Part shown: positions 34,604 through 43,895 of the stretch, piece by piece
Layout: each line of letters begins with the position of its first letter
Position numbering within the stretch: position 1 is the first letter of the stretch
Assembly: GCA_963545205.1 (NCBI GenBank)
Contig: CAUUHW010000011.1
Span: 10,979 to 74,978 of the forward strand
Reading direction: 5' to 3'
Source: CAUTYU01 sp963545205
GTDB taxonomy: Bacteria > Desulfobacterota > Desulfovibrionia > Desulfovibrionales > Desulfomicrobiaceae
Length of the DNA stretch: 64,000 nt
Made by a program: the position numbers and the translations under genes
Notes under the pieces: generated by a model
The model's input: only the letters and a program-made list of their open reading frames with translations
What the model was told of the DNA's origin: nothing
Database searches by the model: none

Positions 34604-36050
34604 GGAAGAACTAAAAGAATTGTTGGTGAAAAAATTTAAGAAATTTCAGGCTGCTGTAGAAGATTTTTTTTCGGGGCGGTCAAAATTTCTGGCCGCAGCG
34701 AAAGAGCAAAAGGACACAACAGCCGCAGATTCAATTGAAACCTTATATCAGAAGACGTTGACGCCTGAAACTGCGGCCAGGCCCTGTATTATCGCGGGCA
34801 TGATTATTGTCGGTATTTTCTTTGGCGGATTTGGGCTGTGGGCCGTACTTGGCAAGATGGAAGGCGCGGTTGTTGCTCCCGGTGTAATCAAGGTTGAACA
34901 GAATCGTAAGGATATTCAGCACCTTGAGGGCGGAATCGTACAAAAAATCTGGGTGCGCGATGGTGACAAGGTCGTCAAGGGGCAGAAGCTGATCAGTTTG
35001 CAAGGTATCAGTATCAATTCAAATGTTGATATTTTGAGCGGACAGTTGAACGCGTCTTTGGCCATGAAAGCCCGGTTGGAGGCTGAAAGGAAGATGGCGA
35101 ACGCAATCTCCTGGCCTGATGAACTTATGCAAAATCAGGATGAGGCGAACACGCAAAGACTGATGCGGATGGAAACAGAAGTTTTTAATTCGCAGCGCAA
35201 TACCCTCAGGGAACAGGAGAAACTGTTAAAGACCCAGGTTGAACAGATTTATAAGCAGATTGACGGACTGACAGAGCGGTCTGCGTCTGAGGATAATATT
35301 ATTGCTGCACTGGAAGATGAACTGGTTGCCAAGCGGGAACTGCTAAGAGAACGCTTTCTGGATAAGCCACAGGTATTGGCTCTGGAGCGTGAGCTTGCTT
35401 CTCACCGCGGCCTGAAAAGTTCTCTGGCCGGCCAGATGGCTGAAAGCCAGGAGCGGATCACGGAGATCAGGGTCCGTTTGAATGCCTTGAAAACCCAGTA
35501 TGTGGAACGGGCTGTCAACCAGATGGCGCAGTTACAGCCCCATCTGTTTGACCTGCAGGATCGTATCCGGCCCTTACTGGACGCCCAGGTCCGTTTGGAT
35601 ATTGTATCTCCCACAACCGGAACCGTGGTTGGAATGCAGGTTTTTTCCGAGGGCGGTGTTGTGCGCCCCGGTGAAGTTCTGATGCAGATCGTACCGGAAA
35701 AAGAGCCACTGATTGTTGAGTGCCATGTGCGGCCAATGGACATTGCCAAGGTTTTTATGGGGCAGCAGGCCCGTATTCAGCTCAATGCCTTTAATCAGCG
35801 GGAAGTACAGCCTGTAGGCGGTACTGTTGTGTATCTGTCTGCGGATAGTGTAGATATGCGTACTCCGTATGGAGAACAGCAGGTCTATCAGGCCCATGTT
35901 GAAATTGAAGTCGAACAGGTGATTGCCCAGGGAGTCGAAATTTCTCCCGGAATGCCGGTAACTGTCTTTTTCAGCACTGGCAAACGGAGCTTTCTTGATT
36001 ATATCATGGAGCCTCTGATTGAAAATTTCAGGCAAGCTCTCAATGAATAG
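34596..36050 (+). CDS. HlyD-family membrane fusion protein
   Basis: A 484-residue adaptor that bridges the ABC transporter and a TolC-type channel. It has a cytoplasmic N-terminus (~60 residues, Lys-rich), one membrane helix (CIIAGMIIVGIFFGGFGLWAV), the lipoyl half-motif GVIKVEQNRKDIQHLEGGIVQKIWVRDGDKV, a long periplasmic coiled coil (~140-330), and the HlyD beta-barrel (RLDIVSPTTGTVVGMQVFSEGGVVRPGEVLMQIVPE). The ATG at 34596 overlaps the ABC gene; a longer in-frame opening inside it is an out-of-frame shadow. Confidence 0.94.
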   Translation: MRKEELKELLVKKFKKFQAAVEDFFSGRSKFLAAAKEQKDTTAADSIETLYQKTLTPETAARPCIIAGMIIVGIFFGGFGLWAVLGKMEGAVVAPGVIKVEQNRKDIQHLEGGIVQKIWVRDGDKVVKGQKLISLQGISINSNVDILSGQLNASLAMKARLEAERKMANAISWPDELMQNQDEANTQRLMRMETEVFNSQRNTLREQEKLLKTQVEQIYKQIDGLTERSASEDNIIAALEDELVAKRELLRERFLDKPQVLALERELASHRGLKSSLAGQMAESQERITEIRVRLNALKTQYVERAVNQMAQLQPHLFDLQDRIRPLLDAQVRLDIVSPTTGTVVGMQVFSEGGVVRPGEVLMQIVPEKEPLIVECHVRPMDIAKVFMGQQARIQLNAFNQREVQPVGGTVVYLSADSVDMRTPYGEQQVYQAHVEIEVEQVIAQGVEISPGMPVTVFFSTGKRSFLDYIMEPLIENFRQALNE

Positions 36051-36163
36051 CACCCTCCTTAAAGTTGCGGGCGCTTGTGGCTGATGGTTTTGGCCAATAA
36101 GCGTCCGCTTCTGACAAGGTTCGTTGCAGGCAAGATGCCGTTCAGGTTGCTCCCAAACAGTTA

Positions 36164-36197
36164 AAAAAAGCAGTCCGGTTTCCCGAACTGCTTTTTG
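36164..36197. terminator. Bidirectional terminator between hlyD-type gene and the qmo operon
   Basis: AAAAAGCAGT-CGG/CCG-ACTGCTTTTT forms a strong stem with A-run on one side and T-run on the other, serving both convergent units. Confidence 0.85.
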
Positions 36198-36216
36198 GTT
36201 TTTTTGACAGTGTTGT

Positions 36217-36879
36217 TTACCAGTCTTCAGAGGTAAACGGATCTGCCGCACCGCCGGCAAAACCGAAGTCGTCCCCGGCGTCACTGCCTGAATCTGTTGA
36301 AGCAGGAGCCGCCTCCGCAGCAGCTCCGGCCGCCACACCGACAACCACACCGGTTTTCTTTACTTCTTCAACCTCTTTGAGCAGAGCCTCAAGTTTTTCC
36401 GTAAATTCTTCCACCCGTTTTTCCGTGGTAATAAAAAGCTGTTCTGCCTCACCCTTTTTTTCGGATTCATATTCAGCGACCTTTTTTTCCAGCTCGGCCA
36501 GTTTTTTCTCCCTGTCAGCCAGATCGTCTTCCAGACCTGCTATTTTGCTCTGCTGGTCAGCGATTGTCTGTCTGTAGGAAGACAGTTTTTCCAGAATTTC
36601 ACTGACTTCAGACTGGGCTCGGGCCGGCATTGGGGTGACAGAAACGCTTTTACCCAGTTCCACAATCTGGGATTTGCTCATCTCTGTCAGTTCAGGGTGC
36701 TGTTCATACAGCCAGGCTTTGGTCAATGCCGCAGCAAATGGTTCTGTTTCCTCATCAATCTGCTGCTGGGTCATATGAAACAAAAGACTGTTGATTTCCT
36801 GTTGTTGGGCTTCCTTGCCTTCGCCTTTCAGGTAGGCGACAAACGTATCCATGGCAAACATTTTACGGGCTTCAGACAT
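36217..36879 (-). CDS. QmoD-like coiled-coil protein downstream of qmoC
   Basis: A 220-residue acidic protein directly behind qmoC (14-base gap). Residues 1-80 are helical and globular (MFAMDTFVAYLKGE, HMTQQQIDEETEPF, WLYEQHPELTEMSKSQIVEL), ~88-170 a clear coiled coil (QQSKIAGLEDDLADREKKLA), ~175-195 an Ala/Val-rich segment and the end an acidic low-complexity tail with DDFGFAGGAADPFTSEDW. D. vulgaris carries a hypothetical gene at this position (promoter-distal to qmoABC, called qmoD), and I assign this by position and type, not by alignment. A scaffold or regulator for the Apr-Qmo complex is plausible. It is transcribed with qmoABC and followed by a terminator. Confidence 0.65.
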   Translation of the reverse strand: MSEARKMFAMDTFVAYLKGEGKEAQQQEINSLLFHMTQQQIDEETEPFAAALTKAWLYEQHPELTEMSKSQIVELGKSVSVTPMPARAQSEVSEILEKLSSYRQTIADQQSKIAGLEDDLADREKKLAELEKKVAEYESEKKGEAEQLFITTEKRVEEFTEKLEALLKEVEEVKKTGVVVGVAAGAAAEAAPASTDSGSDAGDDFGFAGGAADPFTSEDW

Positions 36880-36893
36880 GACATCTCTCCTTT

Positions 36894-38123
36894 TTATAAA
36901 ACCAAAATGTTATCTTGCTTGATAAGCTGTTCAGAAATGGGCAGCCGGCCAATATAGCGGGCATAGACAAGGGCTGTTGTGCGGTAAACCAGATGACCAA
37001 GCTTTGACCAGGGCAGATACGCGAAAAGCATAAATACCGAGATCAGATGCAGGTAGTAGACCGGATAGGCAACCTGCGCCATTTCCTGCAGGCGAAAAAT
37101 TTCTGCCAGTATACCGGTTATGGTTACGACCCAGATAACACCCAGCAGATACCAGTCATAATAGCTGGAAATTGTCTTGGACGGGTCTTCATTTAATCTG
37201 CGCTTGGTCAACAGAGTCAAGCCAATGACCAGAAAAAACGCGCCAATATTGGCCAGTATTTTGACCGGACTTAACAGCGGCATGGGGGTGTGTCCAAGCG
37301 GAGCAATAAATGGGACAATCTTTCCGCCCCAGTGCGTAACCGCGACAATTGATGTAACAATAAATAGGGCCACAAAACCATAAAATAAAGTGAGGTGTCC
37401 CCAGAATTTGTTGGAATCATCAGCCGTTTCCTTACCGCAGGTTCTCCATTTGGAATGAGTGACAATTTCATCACGGACAACAGCAAGCAGGGCCCGAAGA
37501 AGTGTTGTTGGCCGTTTGTAGCCAATGACAAAGGTTTTTTCTGTGTGCTTTTTGAAACCGTCAATGAGGTTTTTTATCCCCACTCCAAAACTGACAAGCG
37601 CGAAAAGCGCGACCAGACCAAAGACCGGGTCAATGGTAAAATCGCCGGGAAACAGATGCCCGTACACGATTTTGCCATCCAGCAGCGGAAAAAAGCTGCC
37701 CAGCTGGCTGGCCCGAATCAGCCAGATAATGCCGTAGATCAGGGCCGGAATGGCAATCAGAATCGGCAGATATACCGGAGAGCTCATCCATTTTCCCAAG
37801 GCCTTGGGCCGGACGAGTTCCTTGTAGCTCATGTTGCGCAGGGCGGAAAGCAGATCTCCAGGTCTGGCTCCACGTGGGCACAGATCGGAACATTCGCCGC
37901 AGTTATGGCAGAGCCAGATATCAATATCATTGGTCAGCTTGTCTTTTAGTCCCCATTGGGCCCAGACCATTTCCTTTCTCGGATATGGGGCATCAGTGGG
38001 AGAAAGCGGACAGATGACGCTGCAGGTGGCGCATTGATAGCATTTTTTCAGATCTGCGCCTCCAACAGCCTGCAAGTCTTTCACAAATTGCAGATCCGGC
38101 TGGAGCTTGAGCGTTTCAGACAT
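36894..38123 (-). CDS. qmoC: Quinone-interacting membrane-bound oxidoreductase subunit C
   Basis: QmoC anchors the Qmo complex and passes electrons from menaquinol towards AprAB. The 409-residue protein has an HdrC-like ferredoxin part (CYQCATCSVICPLSP near residue 27 and CHNCGECSDLCPRGARP near 70) and an HdrE-like cytochrome b part with about six helices from residue ~115 on (YLPILIAIPALIYGIIWLI, VFGLVALFALVSFGVGI, FYGFVALFIVTSIVAV and others). Start 38123 gives the conserved MSETLKL; upstream in-frame codons lie inside qmoB. It follows qmoB by 10 bases. Confidence 0.96.
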   Translation of the reverse strand: MSETLKLQPDLQFVKDLQAVGGADLKKCYQCATCSVICPLSPTDAPYPRKEMVWAQWGLKDKLTNDIDIWLCHNCGECSDLCPRGARPGDLLSALRNMSYKELVRPKALGKWMSSPVYLPILIAIPALIYGIIWLIRASQLGSFFPLLDGKIVYGHLFPGDFTIDPVFGLVALFALVSFGVGIKNLIDGFKKHTEKTFVIGYKRPTTLLRALLAVVRDEIVTHSKWRTCGKETADDSNKFWGHLTLFYGFVALFIVTSIVAVTHWGGKIVPFIAPLGHTPMPLLSPVKILANIGAFFLVIGLTLLTKRRLNEDPSKTISSYYDWYLLGVIWVVTITGILAEIFRLQEMAQVAYPVYYLHLISVFMLFAYLPWSKLGHLVYRTTALVYARYIGRLPISEQLIKQDNILVL

Positions 38124-38133
38124 ATTGTTCTCC

Positions 38134-40428
38134 TTAATATCCCTTGAACGGGTTCGGACCAAGTTTGATGATGTTTTCAACAAAAGTATCAATCATGGTT
38201 GGTAATTGATCATATTCATCAATGGCGACCTGCATCTGCTGCACCCGTTCTGTTTCTATTCCCAGTTTGCCAAGGGTTTCGCCAATATTGTCCATGCGTT
38301 TATTACACAGTTCCGAACCTTTGACAAAATGGCACTGGTAGTCTTCACCGTATTTACAGCCCAGAAGCAGACAGCCGTCATTGCCTTTGGACATGGCGTC
38401 CGCAACCCAGATGGCGTTGACTGAACCCAGACAGCGGACAGGAATAATCCGTACATACGGACTCCAGCGTTTGCCGCGGATTGCCGCCATATCCAAGGCC
38501 GGATAGGCGTCATTTTCGCAGGCCAGAATCAACATGCGCGGGCCGCCTTGCTCCATATCGTCAGGTACGTTAATCTGCTTGATCATGGAGCCGATCTGAT
38601 CGACATTGTAGTCATCAAAGGAGATAACCCGTTCAGGACATGCTCCCATACAGGTTCCACAGCGGCGGCAGCGGGAGACATTGGGCATGGGATTGCCTTT
38701 TTCGTCTTCGTCCAGAGCGCCGAAAGGACATTCTTCTGTACAGCGCTTACACTGGGTGCAGCGTACTAGGTTGAACTTGGGATAACTGCGGTCACCGGAG
38801 CGGGGGTGGACTGCCATTCCACGGTTGGCTGATTCCAGACATTGCACGGCCTTGAGTGCCGCGCCATGCGCATCAGCTTCAGCTGTGGCCAGGGTCATTG
38901 GCTGGCGTACGCAGCCTGCCGCGTAAATACCGGTTCGCCGTGTTTCATACGGAAAGCAGATATAGTTGGAATCGGCAAATCCATCAAAAAGTTCAAGGTC
39001 AGGAAAGGCCGGTCCCTGTCGGTATTGCAGCTGCAATACCGGCGTGAGTGCGGTTGACGGAGTCATAGCTGTAGGCAGGACAAGCATGTCTGCTTCCAGT
39101 TCCACGTCCTTGCCCAAAAAGGTATTTTTCAAGCGGACAGCAACACCATTATTTTCCGTGCCGGAAACCGAAACAACCTCGCCCTTGGAAAGCATGATAC
39201 CCGGGTCATTCTGGGCTGATTTGTAATACAGCTCATTGATGCCCGGAATCATCATGTGTTCATACAGGATATAGGCGCTGGCCTGCGGTAGTTTTTCCCG
39301 CACATAGGTTGCCTGCTTGAGTGCGGCTAAAGAGGTCAGCTCTGAAGTATAGGGCAGATGTTTGTAGGTTTTGTTTTCCCTGAACAGCTGCTTTGGTGTT
39401 TCTTCCTCCTCGCCGCTCTTTTCGGTGGCTTCCGGCTCGGCATTTCTGGCTGCCTCTTCTGCTTCGGCAAAAGAACTCAGACTGTCGCCAAAGCTGGTCA
39501 GAAACAAAACGCTTCTGGGCGGCCTGCTGTCACTTGGACGAACAAGATTGTCCGCTTTGACCAAGGCTTCAAATTCACCGGCAGTGACCACGTTTTTCAG
39601 GCGTTTGTAGCCAAGCGGTTCAAGATACTTTTTATCCTGCGCTTCCCAGCCCGTGGCAATAACAACCGAACCTACGGGCAAGGTTTGTTCTCCCTCAGGA
39701 GTTTTGAGGACAACCGTATATTGACCGGGCATTCCAGACAGGCTTTGGACTGTTGTTTTGGTCAGTACCTGGATTTTTTCGTTGTCGGTCACGGCTGCGA
39801 TTTTTTGCTCAATGCCGGTGTCCTGCAAGCGGTCATAAGGCGGCCCCAGAGGGATTGTCTTGTACATGGTCGCGGCCACGCCGCCCAAGTCAGGCTTTTT
39901 TTCAACCAAAATAACATGATAGCCAATTTCCGCCACACTTGCCGCAGCTGTCAGTCCTGTCCAGCCGCCGCCAATAACCAGTACTGTCTTGGTGGCCTCA
40001 ACAATCTCTGTCTGCGGGGAGACGGATTTTTGCAGTTTGACGATCCCCATATTGATATAATCTGTTGCCATCTGGAACAAGAGTTCAGGCGTTCCGTTGC
40101 CGGACTTTGGCGTATCGGCGGGATGCGCATAGGCGAGTCCGCATTGTTCACGCAGATTGACGCGATCAACAAGAATTTCCTGGCCAAAATCAAAAAAATT
40201 CCAGTCCACGCGCGGGCTGCTGCCGCAAAGACAGACAGCATCCAGTTCATCAGACTGAATATCCGCTTCAATGGTTTTCCTTCCTTCTTCGGAAGCTGCG
40301 CAGGAAAGGGTTTTGACAACAGGACAGAGCGTACCCCATTTTTGCTGCACGCCCTGGGCCAGAACGTCAATATCAAAAAAGTCTGCGATGCTTGACGCAT
40401 CAAAATAGACACCTATTTTTTCAGCCAT
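38134..40428 (-). CDS. qmoB: Quinone-interacting membrane-bound oxidoreductase subunit B (HdrA-MvhD fusion)
   Basis: QmoB is a cytoplasmic flavin/Fe-S subunit. The 764-residue protein contains an HdrA-like flavoprotein domain with FAD motif VLVIGGGWTGLTAAASVAE near residue 125, two ferredoxin motifs (CTQCKRCTEECPFGAL, CRRCGTCMGACPERVI near 555-600) and a C-terminal MvhD domain (MLILACENDAYPALDMA, VRCLGSVNAIWVADA, LLLGCKYGEDYQCHF). The Ala/Glu-rich insert near 340-360 (EPEATEKSGEEEETPK) may be a linker. The start ATG at 40428 overlaps nothing and lies two bases after qmoA. Confidence 0.96.
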   Translation of the reverse strand: MAEKIGVYFDASSIADFFDIDVLAQGVQQKWGTLCPVVKTLSCAASEEGRKTIEADIQSDELDAVCLCGSSPRVDWNFFDFGQEILVDRVNLREQCGLAYAHPADTPKSGNGTPELLFQMATDYINMGIVKLQKSVSPQTEIVEATKTVLVIGGGWTGLTAAASVAEIGYHVILVEKKPDLGGVAATMYKTIPLGPPYDRLQDTGIEQKIAAVTDNEKIQVLTKTTVQSLSGMPGQYTVVLKTPEGEQTLPVGSVVIATGWEAQDKKYLEPLGYKRLKNVVTAGEFEALVKADNLVRPSDSRPPRSVLFLTSFGDSLSSFAEAEEAARNAEPEATEKSGEEEETPKQLFRENKTYKHLPYTSELTSLAALKQATYVREKLPQASAYILYEHMMIPGINELYYKSAQNDPGIMLSKGEVVSVSGTENNGVAVRLKNTFLGKDVELEADMLVLPTAMTPSTALTPVLQLQYRQGPAFPDLELFDGFADSNYICFPYETRRTGIYAAGCVRQPMTLATAEADAHGAALKAVQCLESANRGMAVHPRSGDRSYPKFNLVRCTQCKRCTEECPFGALDEDEKGNPMPNVSRCRRCGTCMGACPERVISFDDYNVDQIGSMIKQINVPDDMEQGGPRMLILACENDAYPALDMAAIRGKRWSPYVRIIPVRCLGSVNAIWVADAMSKGNDGCLLLGCKYGEDYQCHFVKGSELCNKRMDNIGETLGKLGIETERVQQMQVAIDEYDQLPTMIDTFVENIIKLGPNPFKGY

Positions 40429-40430
40429 CG

Positions 40431-41672
40431 TTATCTCCCCCTCACCGTTTGAATAGCTTTCATGGCGGCACAGGTGGCAGACTGGGCCGATTTCATTACA
40501 TCCAGGGGTCTGGCGGCACATCCAGCGGCAAAAATACCGTTTTGGCTCTTACTGGTGATAAAACCTTCCTGATCCTGTTGTACGCACTCTGGCAGTTTTT
40601 CTCCTGCCAGACTTGGCTGCATACCAGTGGCCAGGACAACCATATCAAAGTATTCCGTGGATTTTCCTCCGCCCAGAATATCTTCAGCCGTGAGCCATAC
40701 GCCTGTTCCTCCGTCACCCTGTCTGACTTCCGCAACCTTGCCCTTTACGGCATGGATTTTTTCGTCAGCCAGGATCCTGCGGGCAAAATTATCGTATCTG
40801 CCGGGGGTGCGCAGGTCGATATAAAAAATGGTAATATCACAATCAGGGTCTTGGGTTCTGAGGTAACTGGCCTGTTTGAGAGAGGCCATGCAGCAGATGT
40901 AAGAACAATAGGGAAGATGGTTTTCGTCCCGTGAACCCGCGCATTGCACAAAGGCCACCCGATGAGGTGAGCGGCCGTCGCTAGGACGGACGATCCTGCC
41001 GTTTGTCGGGCCGCCTGCCGCGGCCAGACGTTCCATCTGCATATTGGAAACACAGTCCGGGATTGTACCCGCTCCAAGATTACTCAGCCCGGTGACATCA
41101 TAGGGCTGCCAGCCTGTGGCGTAAATGACGCTTCCGACCTGGAGAGTAACGGTTCTTTCCTCTTCTTCCAGATGGATATATTCATTTTCTTCAACTTTGG
41201 CCTGGTCAACGGCGCTCAGCTCATCTTTTTTCAGCACATAGCGGTGCGGAAACGCAAAAGGCATGTCCATATACAAGGCCTTGCGTTTACTCAGCCCCAG
41301 ATTAAATTCGCTGAGAACTTCCTTTGAAAGCCCCTTGCTCAGCTGGCTGAAATCAATACTTTGCGGGGCCGTAAACCTGGGCCTGATTGTAATCTGGGCT
41401 TCAAAGTTTCCGGCCTCTCCGGTAAGCGAAGTCACTTCAGCCAGGGTAAGGCATTTGATATTCGGATTTTTCTTGATTCTTTGAAACTGGATTTCCAGCC
41501 CGCAGGATGGCGGACACAGTTTGGGAAAATATTTGTTGAGCTGTGCGACCCGTCCGCCCAGAAAAGGATTTTTTTCAACGAGAAATACTTCATGCCCCAG
41601 TTCAGCGGCTTCAAGAGCAGCGGTTATCCCGCTGAACCCTCCGCCAATAACCAAGATACTACTGGTGGTCAT
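40431..41672 (-). CDS. qmoA: Quinone-interacting membrane-bound oxidoreductase subunit A
   Basis: QmoA is the smaller HdrA-like FAD subunit. The 413-residue protein starts with the dinucleotide-binding motif ILVIGGGFSGITAALEAAE (residues 6-24), continues with VEKNPFLGGRVAQLNKYFPKLCPPSCGLE and has the second FAD-contact TYFAAGCAARPLDV-type end (GIFAAGCAARPLDVMKSA near 385). It leads the qmoABC unit, with aprA 171 bases upstream across a strong hairpin. Confidence 0.96.
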   Translation of the reverse strand: MTTSSILVIGGGFSGITAALEAAELGHEVFLVEKNPFLGGRVAQLNKYFPKLCPPSCGLEIQFQRIKKNPNIKCLTLAEVTSLTGEAGNFEAQITIRPRFTAPQSIDFSQLSKGLSKEVLSEFNLGLSKRKALYMDMPFAFPHRYVLKKDELSAVDQAKVEENEYIHLEEEERTVTLQVGSVIYATGWQPYDVTGLSNLGAGTIPDCVSNMQMERLAAAGGPTNGRIVRPSDGRSPHRVAFVQCAGSRDENHLPYCSYICCMASLKQASYLRTQDPDCDITIFYIDLRTPGRYDNFARRILADEKIHAVKGKVAEVRQGDGGTGVWLTAEDILGGGKSTEYFDMVVLATGMQPSLAGEKLPECVQQDQEGFITSKSQNGIFAAGCAARPLDVMKSAQSATCAAMKAIQTVRGR

Positions 41673-41804
41673 TCAACGCTCCTCCGTAGATAGTTCACTT
41701 ACGCGGCTTAAAACATCGCGTTTTCTGATTCAAATGTCAGATACTGCACCCTGGAGAAGAATTCTTTGTGGGCAACAGGGCGTTGTCACAAACCTGTAAG
41801 TTTG

Positions 41805-41837
41805 TAGAGTTCGCGGGCGCTATGCCCGCGAACTCTA
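41805..41837 (-). promoter_or_regulatory. Strong hairpin between aprA and qmoA
   Basis: TAGAGTTCGCGGGC, loop GCTAT, GCCCGCGAACTCTA: a 14-base perfect stem seven bases after the aprA stop. It lacks a T-run, so it is more likely an mRNA 3' stabiliser or processing site that sets aprBA above qmoABC than a full terminator. Confidence 0.65.
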
Positions 41838-41843
41838 TAGTGG

Positions 41844-43835
41844 TTAGTCAGGGATAATCTGGTAGTAGGCGCGTTTGAACAGCTTTGTCTCTCCCTTTTC
41901 AGGATCAAATCGTGAATTGACAAAGCACTTCCACTTGCTGTCATCAAGCGGCATGAAGTCCGCGCGATAGTAGAAGCCGGGGTAACGGGTCTCCTCTCTG
42001 AAATCAATGTGCTGCATGTGCAGACGCACTGTCCACAGACGGTGATAGTTTTCCCAGCAACGCAACAGTTCATGCAGGTCGCGTGCAGCCAGCTTGGCTG
42101 AATCTTCTTCCAGCATCCGCATCAGATTAAAACCTGTATCTAGAAGGGCCTTGGATGTTGTATAGTAGGTTCCGACACCTCCGCCGTATTCATCAGTGCA
42201 CTTAATAAGGCGCATCATGAAGTTTTTGGGGGAGATAAAGTTCGGGTTCACAACCGGGTCGGTTGAGGTGCCCACGTTTTCGGTAAATGTATACCAGGGC
42301 TGATAGATTTCTCTTTTCAGCTCTTCAGTGGTCTGCTTCAGAGCCGGCTTGAAATCCTTGTGGTCAACAACCCAGCGCACAAGCTGCTTTCCGGCAATCC
42401 GGCCCTCGGCGTGAGAACCGGAGGAGAATTTGTGCCCGGAAGCGCCAACACCGTCAGCAGCGGTAAACAAACCGTTCACCGTGGTCATGCGGTTGTAGAT
42501 CTTGCCGTTATCTGCCCTGATCTTGTATTCATCCGGTACCCAGGGTTCATCCGGGCCGGAAGTCCAGATGCCGCAGCAACCGGAGTGGGAGCCAAGCAGG
42601 TACGGTTCTGTGGGCATGATTTCAGAGCCGCGTTCTTCCGGTTTGATATCTAAGGCGGCCCACAGGTTGGCCTGACCGACACACATGTCAAGGAAGTCTT
42701 CCCAGGCTTCGGATTCCAGATGCTTTTGTTCGTTTTTATCCAGAGTCTTGAAGGTGTTTTGCAGGGCACTTGCCGTGTCCATATAGATCGGGCCGCGGCC
42801 TTCACGCATTTCACGCAGCATCATATGGTTCCGCAAACAGGTGGGGATAATATTGCCTTTGGCGTATCCGCGCTTTTCGTACGGAGCCAGCATGGGGGCG
42901 TTGGTCACGCAGTAGTCTTCACCCTTGTAGTTGGTGGCTTTGGCCTTGAACAGCAGGAACCAGGCACCAACCGGACCGTATCCGTCCTTGAATCGGGCGG
43001 GCACGAAACGGTTTTCCATCATGGTCATTTCCGCGCCAACCTGGGCACACATGGTGTAGGTGGAACCGGCGTTCCAGACAGGATACCAGGCACGTCCCAT
43101 ACCTTCACCAGTGGAACGGGGGCGGTAAATATTGACCGCGCCGCCGCAGGCAACAAGCATGGCATTGGTTTTGAAGATAAAAATCTTATTTTCGCGGGCG
43201 GAGAAACCAACCGCGCCCGCGATTCTGTTTGGTTCGTTCGCATCAAGTAAAAGTCTTACCACGAAAATACGTTCCATGTACCGTTCTTCACCAAGGGCGT
43301 TCTTGGCCGCTTCAGCAATAATACATTTGTAGGATTCACCATTGATCATCATCTGCCAGCGGCCTGAACGAACAGGGGCATCGCCGTTACGCAGGGAAAG
43401 ACCGGCCTTTTTGGCCTGGGCGCCGTCAAGGTTCTTGCCGTCTTTTTTGATCCAGCAGGGCAGTCCCCACTCTTCAAACAGATGAACGGAATCATCAACG
43501 TGACGGCCAAGGTCGAAGATAAGGTCTTCGCGAACAATGCCCATCAGGTCGGTACGGACCATGCGGACATAATCGTCAGCATCGTTCTCGCCAAGATATG
43601 TGTTAATGGCGGAGAGTCCCTGGGCAACAGCACCGGAGCGTTCCAGGGCTGCCTTGTCAACCAGAAGTATTTTTATATCGCCACCGACCTTGTCTGCCCA
43701 GCGAACAGTTTCAAAAGCAGCTCCACAGCTGCCCATGCCGCCGCCGACTATTAAAATATCAGTATCAATTTCTACAACTTCCGGCTCTGCCAGAGCCAAA
43801 CCCTTGGTTTCGTCTTTCACTGGAATCTGGGGCAT
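41844..43835 (-). CDS. aprA: Adenylylsulfate reductase subunit alpha
   Basis: AprA carries FAD and reduces adenosine 5'-phosphosulfate to sulfite and AMP. The 663-residue length is standard. Motifs: TDILIVGGGMGSCGAAFETVRWA near residue 26 (FAD dinucleotide fold), ERSGAVAQGLSAINTYLG near 65 (flavin contact), and NGLFTAADGVGASGHKFSSGSHAEGR near 450 (second FAD motif). AprB, its Fe-S partner, is encoded directly upstream (60-base gap). Confidence 0.98.
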   Translation of the reverse strand: MPQIPVKDETKGLALAEPEVVEIDTDILIVGGGMGSCGAAFETVRWADKVGGDIKILLVDKAALERSGAVAQGLSAINTYLGENDADDYVRMVRTDLMGIVREDLIFDLGRHVDDSVHLFEEWGLPCWIKKDGKNLDGAQAKKAGLSLRNGDAPVRSGRWQMMINGESYKCIIAEAAKNALGEERYMERIFVVRLLLDANEPNRIAGAVGFSARENKIFIFKTNAMLVACGGAVNIYRPRSTGEGMGRAWYPVWNAGSTYTMCAQVGAEMTMMENRFVPARFKDGYGPVGAWFLLFKAKATNYKGEDYCVTNAPMLAPYEKRGYAKGNIIPTCLRNHMMLREMREGRGPIYMDTASALQNTFKTLDKNEQKHLESEAWEDFLDMCVGQANLWAALDIKPEERGSEIMPTEPYLLGSHSGCCGIWTSGPDEPWVPDEYKIRADNGKIYNRMTTVNGLFTAADGVGASGHKFSSGSHAEGRIAGKQLVRWVVDHKDFKPALKQTTEELKREIYQPWYTFTENVGTSTDPVVNPNFISPKNFMMRLIKCTDEYGGGVGTYYTTSKALLDTGFNLMRMLEEDSAKLAARDLHELLRCWENYHRLWTVRLHMQHIDFREETRYPGFYYRADFMPLDDSKWKCFVNSRFDPEKGETKLFKRAYYQIIPD

Positions 43836-43895
43836 ATCTCACTCCTTTTTTTGTTCATGAATTGTTTTTACAGCACATAACAAGTAAGGGAGAAA

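Noticed and set aside
39358..40395. A 345-codon open frame opposite qmoB
   Set aside because: It is antisense to a clear HdrA-family gene, has a Phe/Arg/Cys-rich composition and no recognisable domain.
41784..41792. TTGTCACAA-like site before qmoA as an FNR/HcpR or Rex box
   Set aside because: Only 9 bases with no proper spacing between half sites, and no good promoter next to it.
42720..43250. His/Gly-rich frame opposite aprA
   Set aside because: Antisense shadow of a highly expressed conserved gene.
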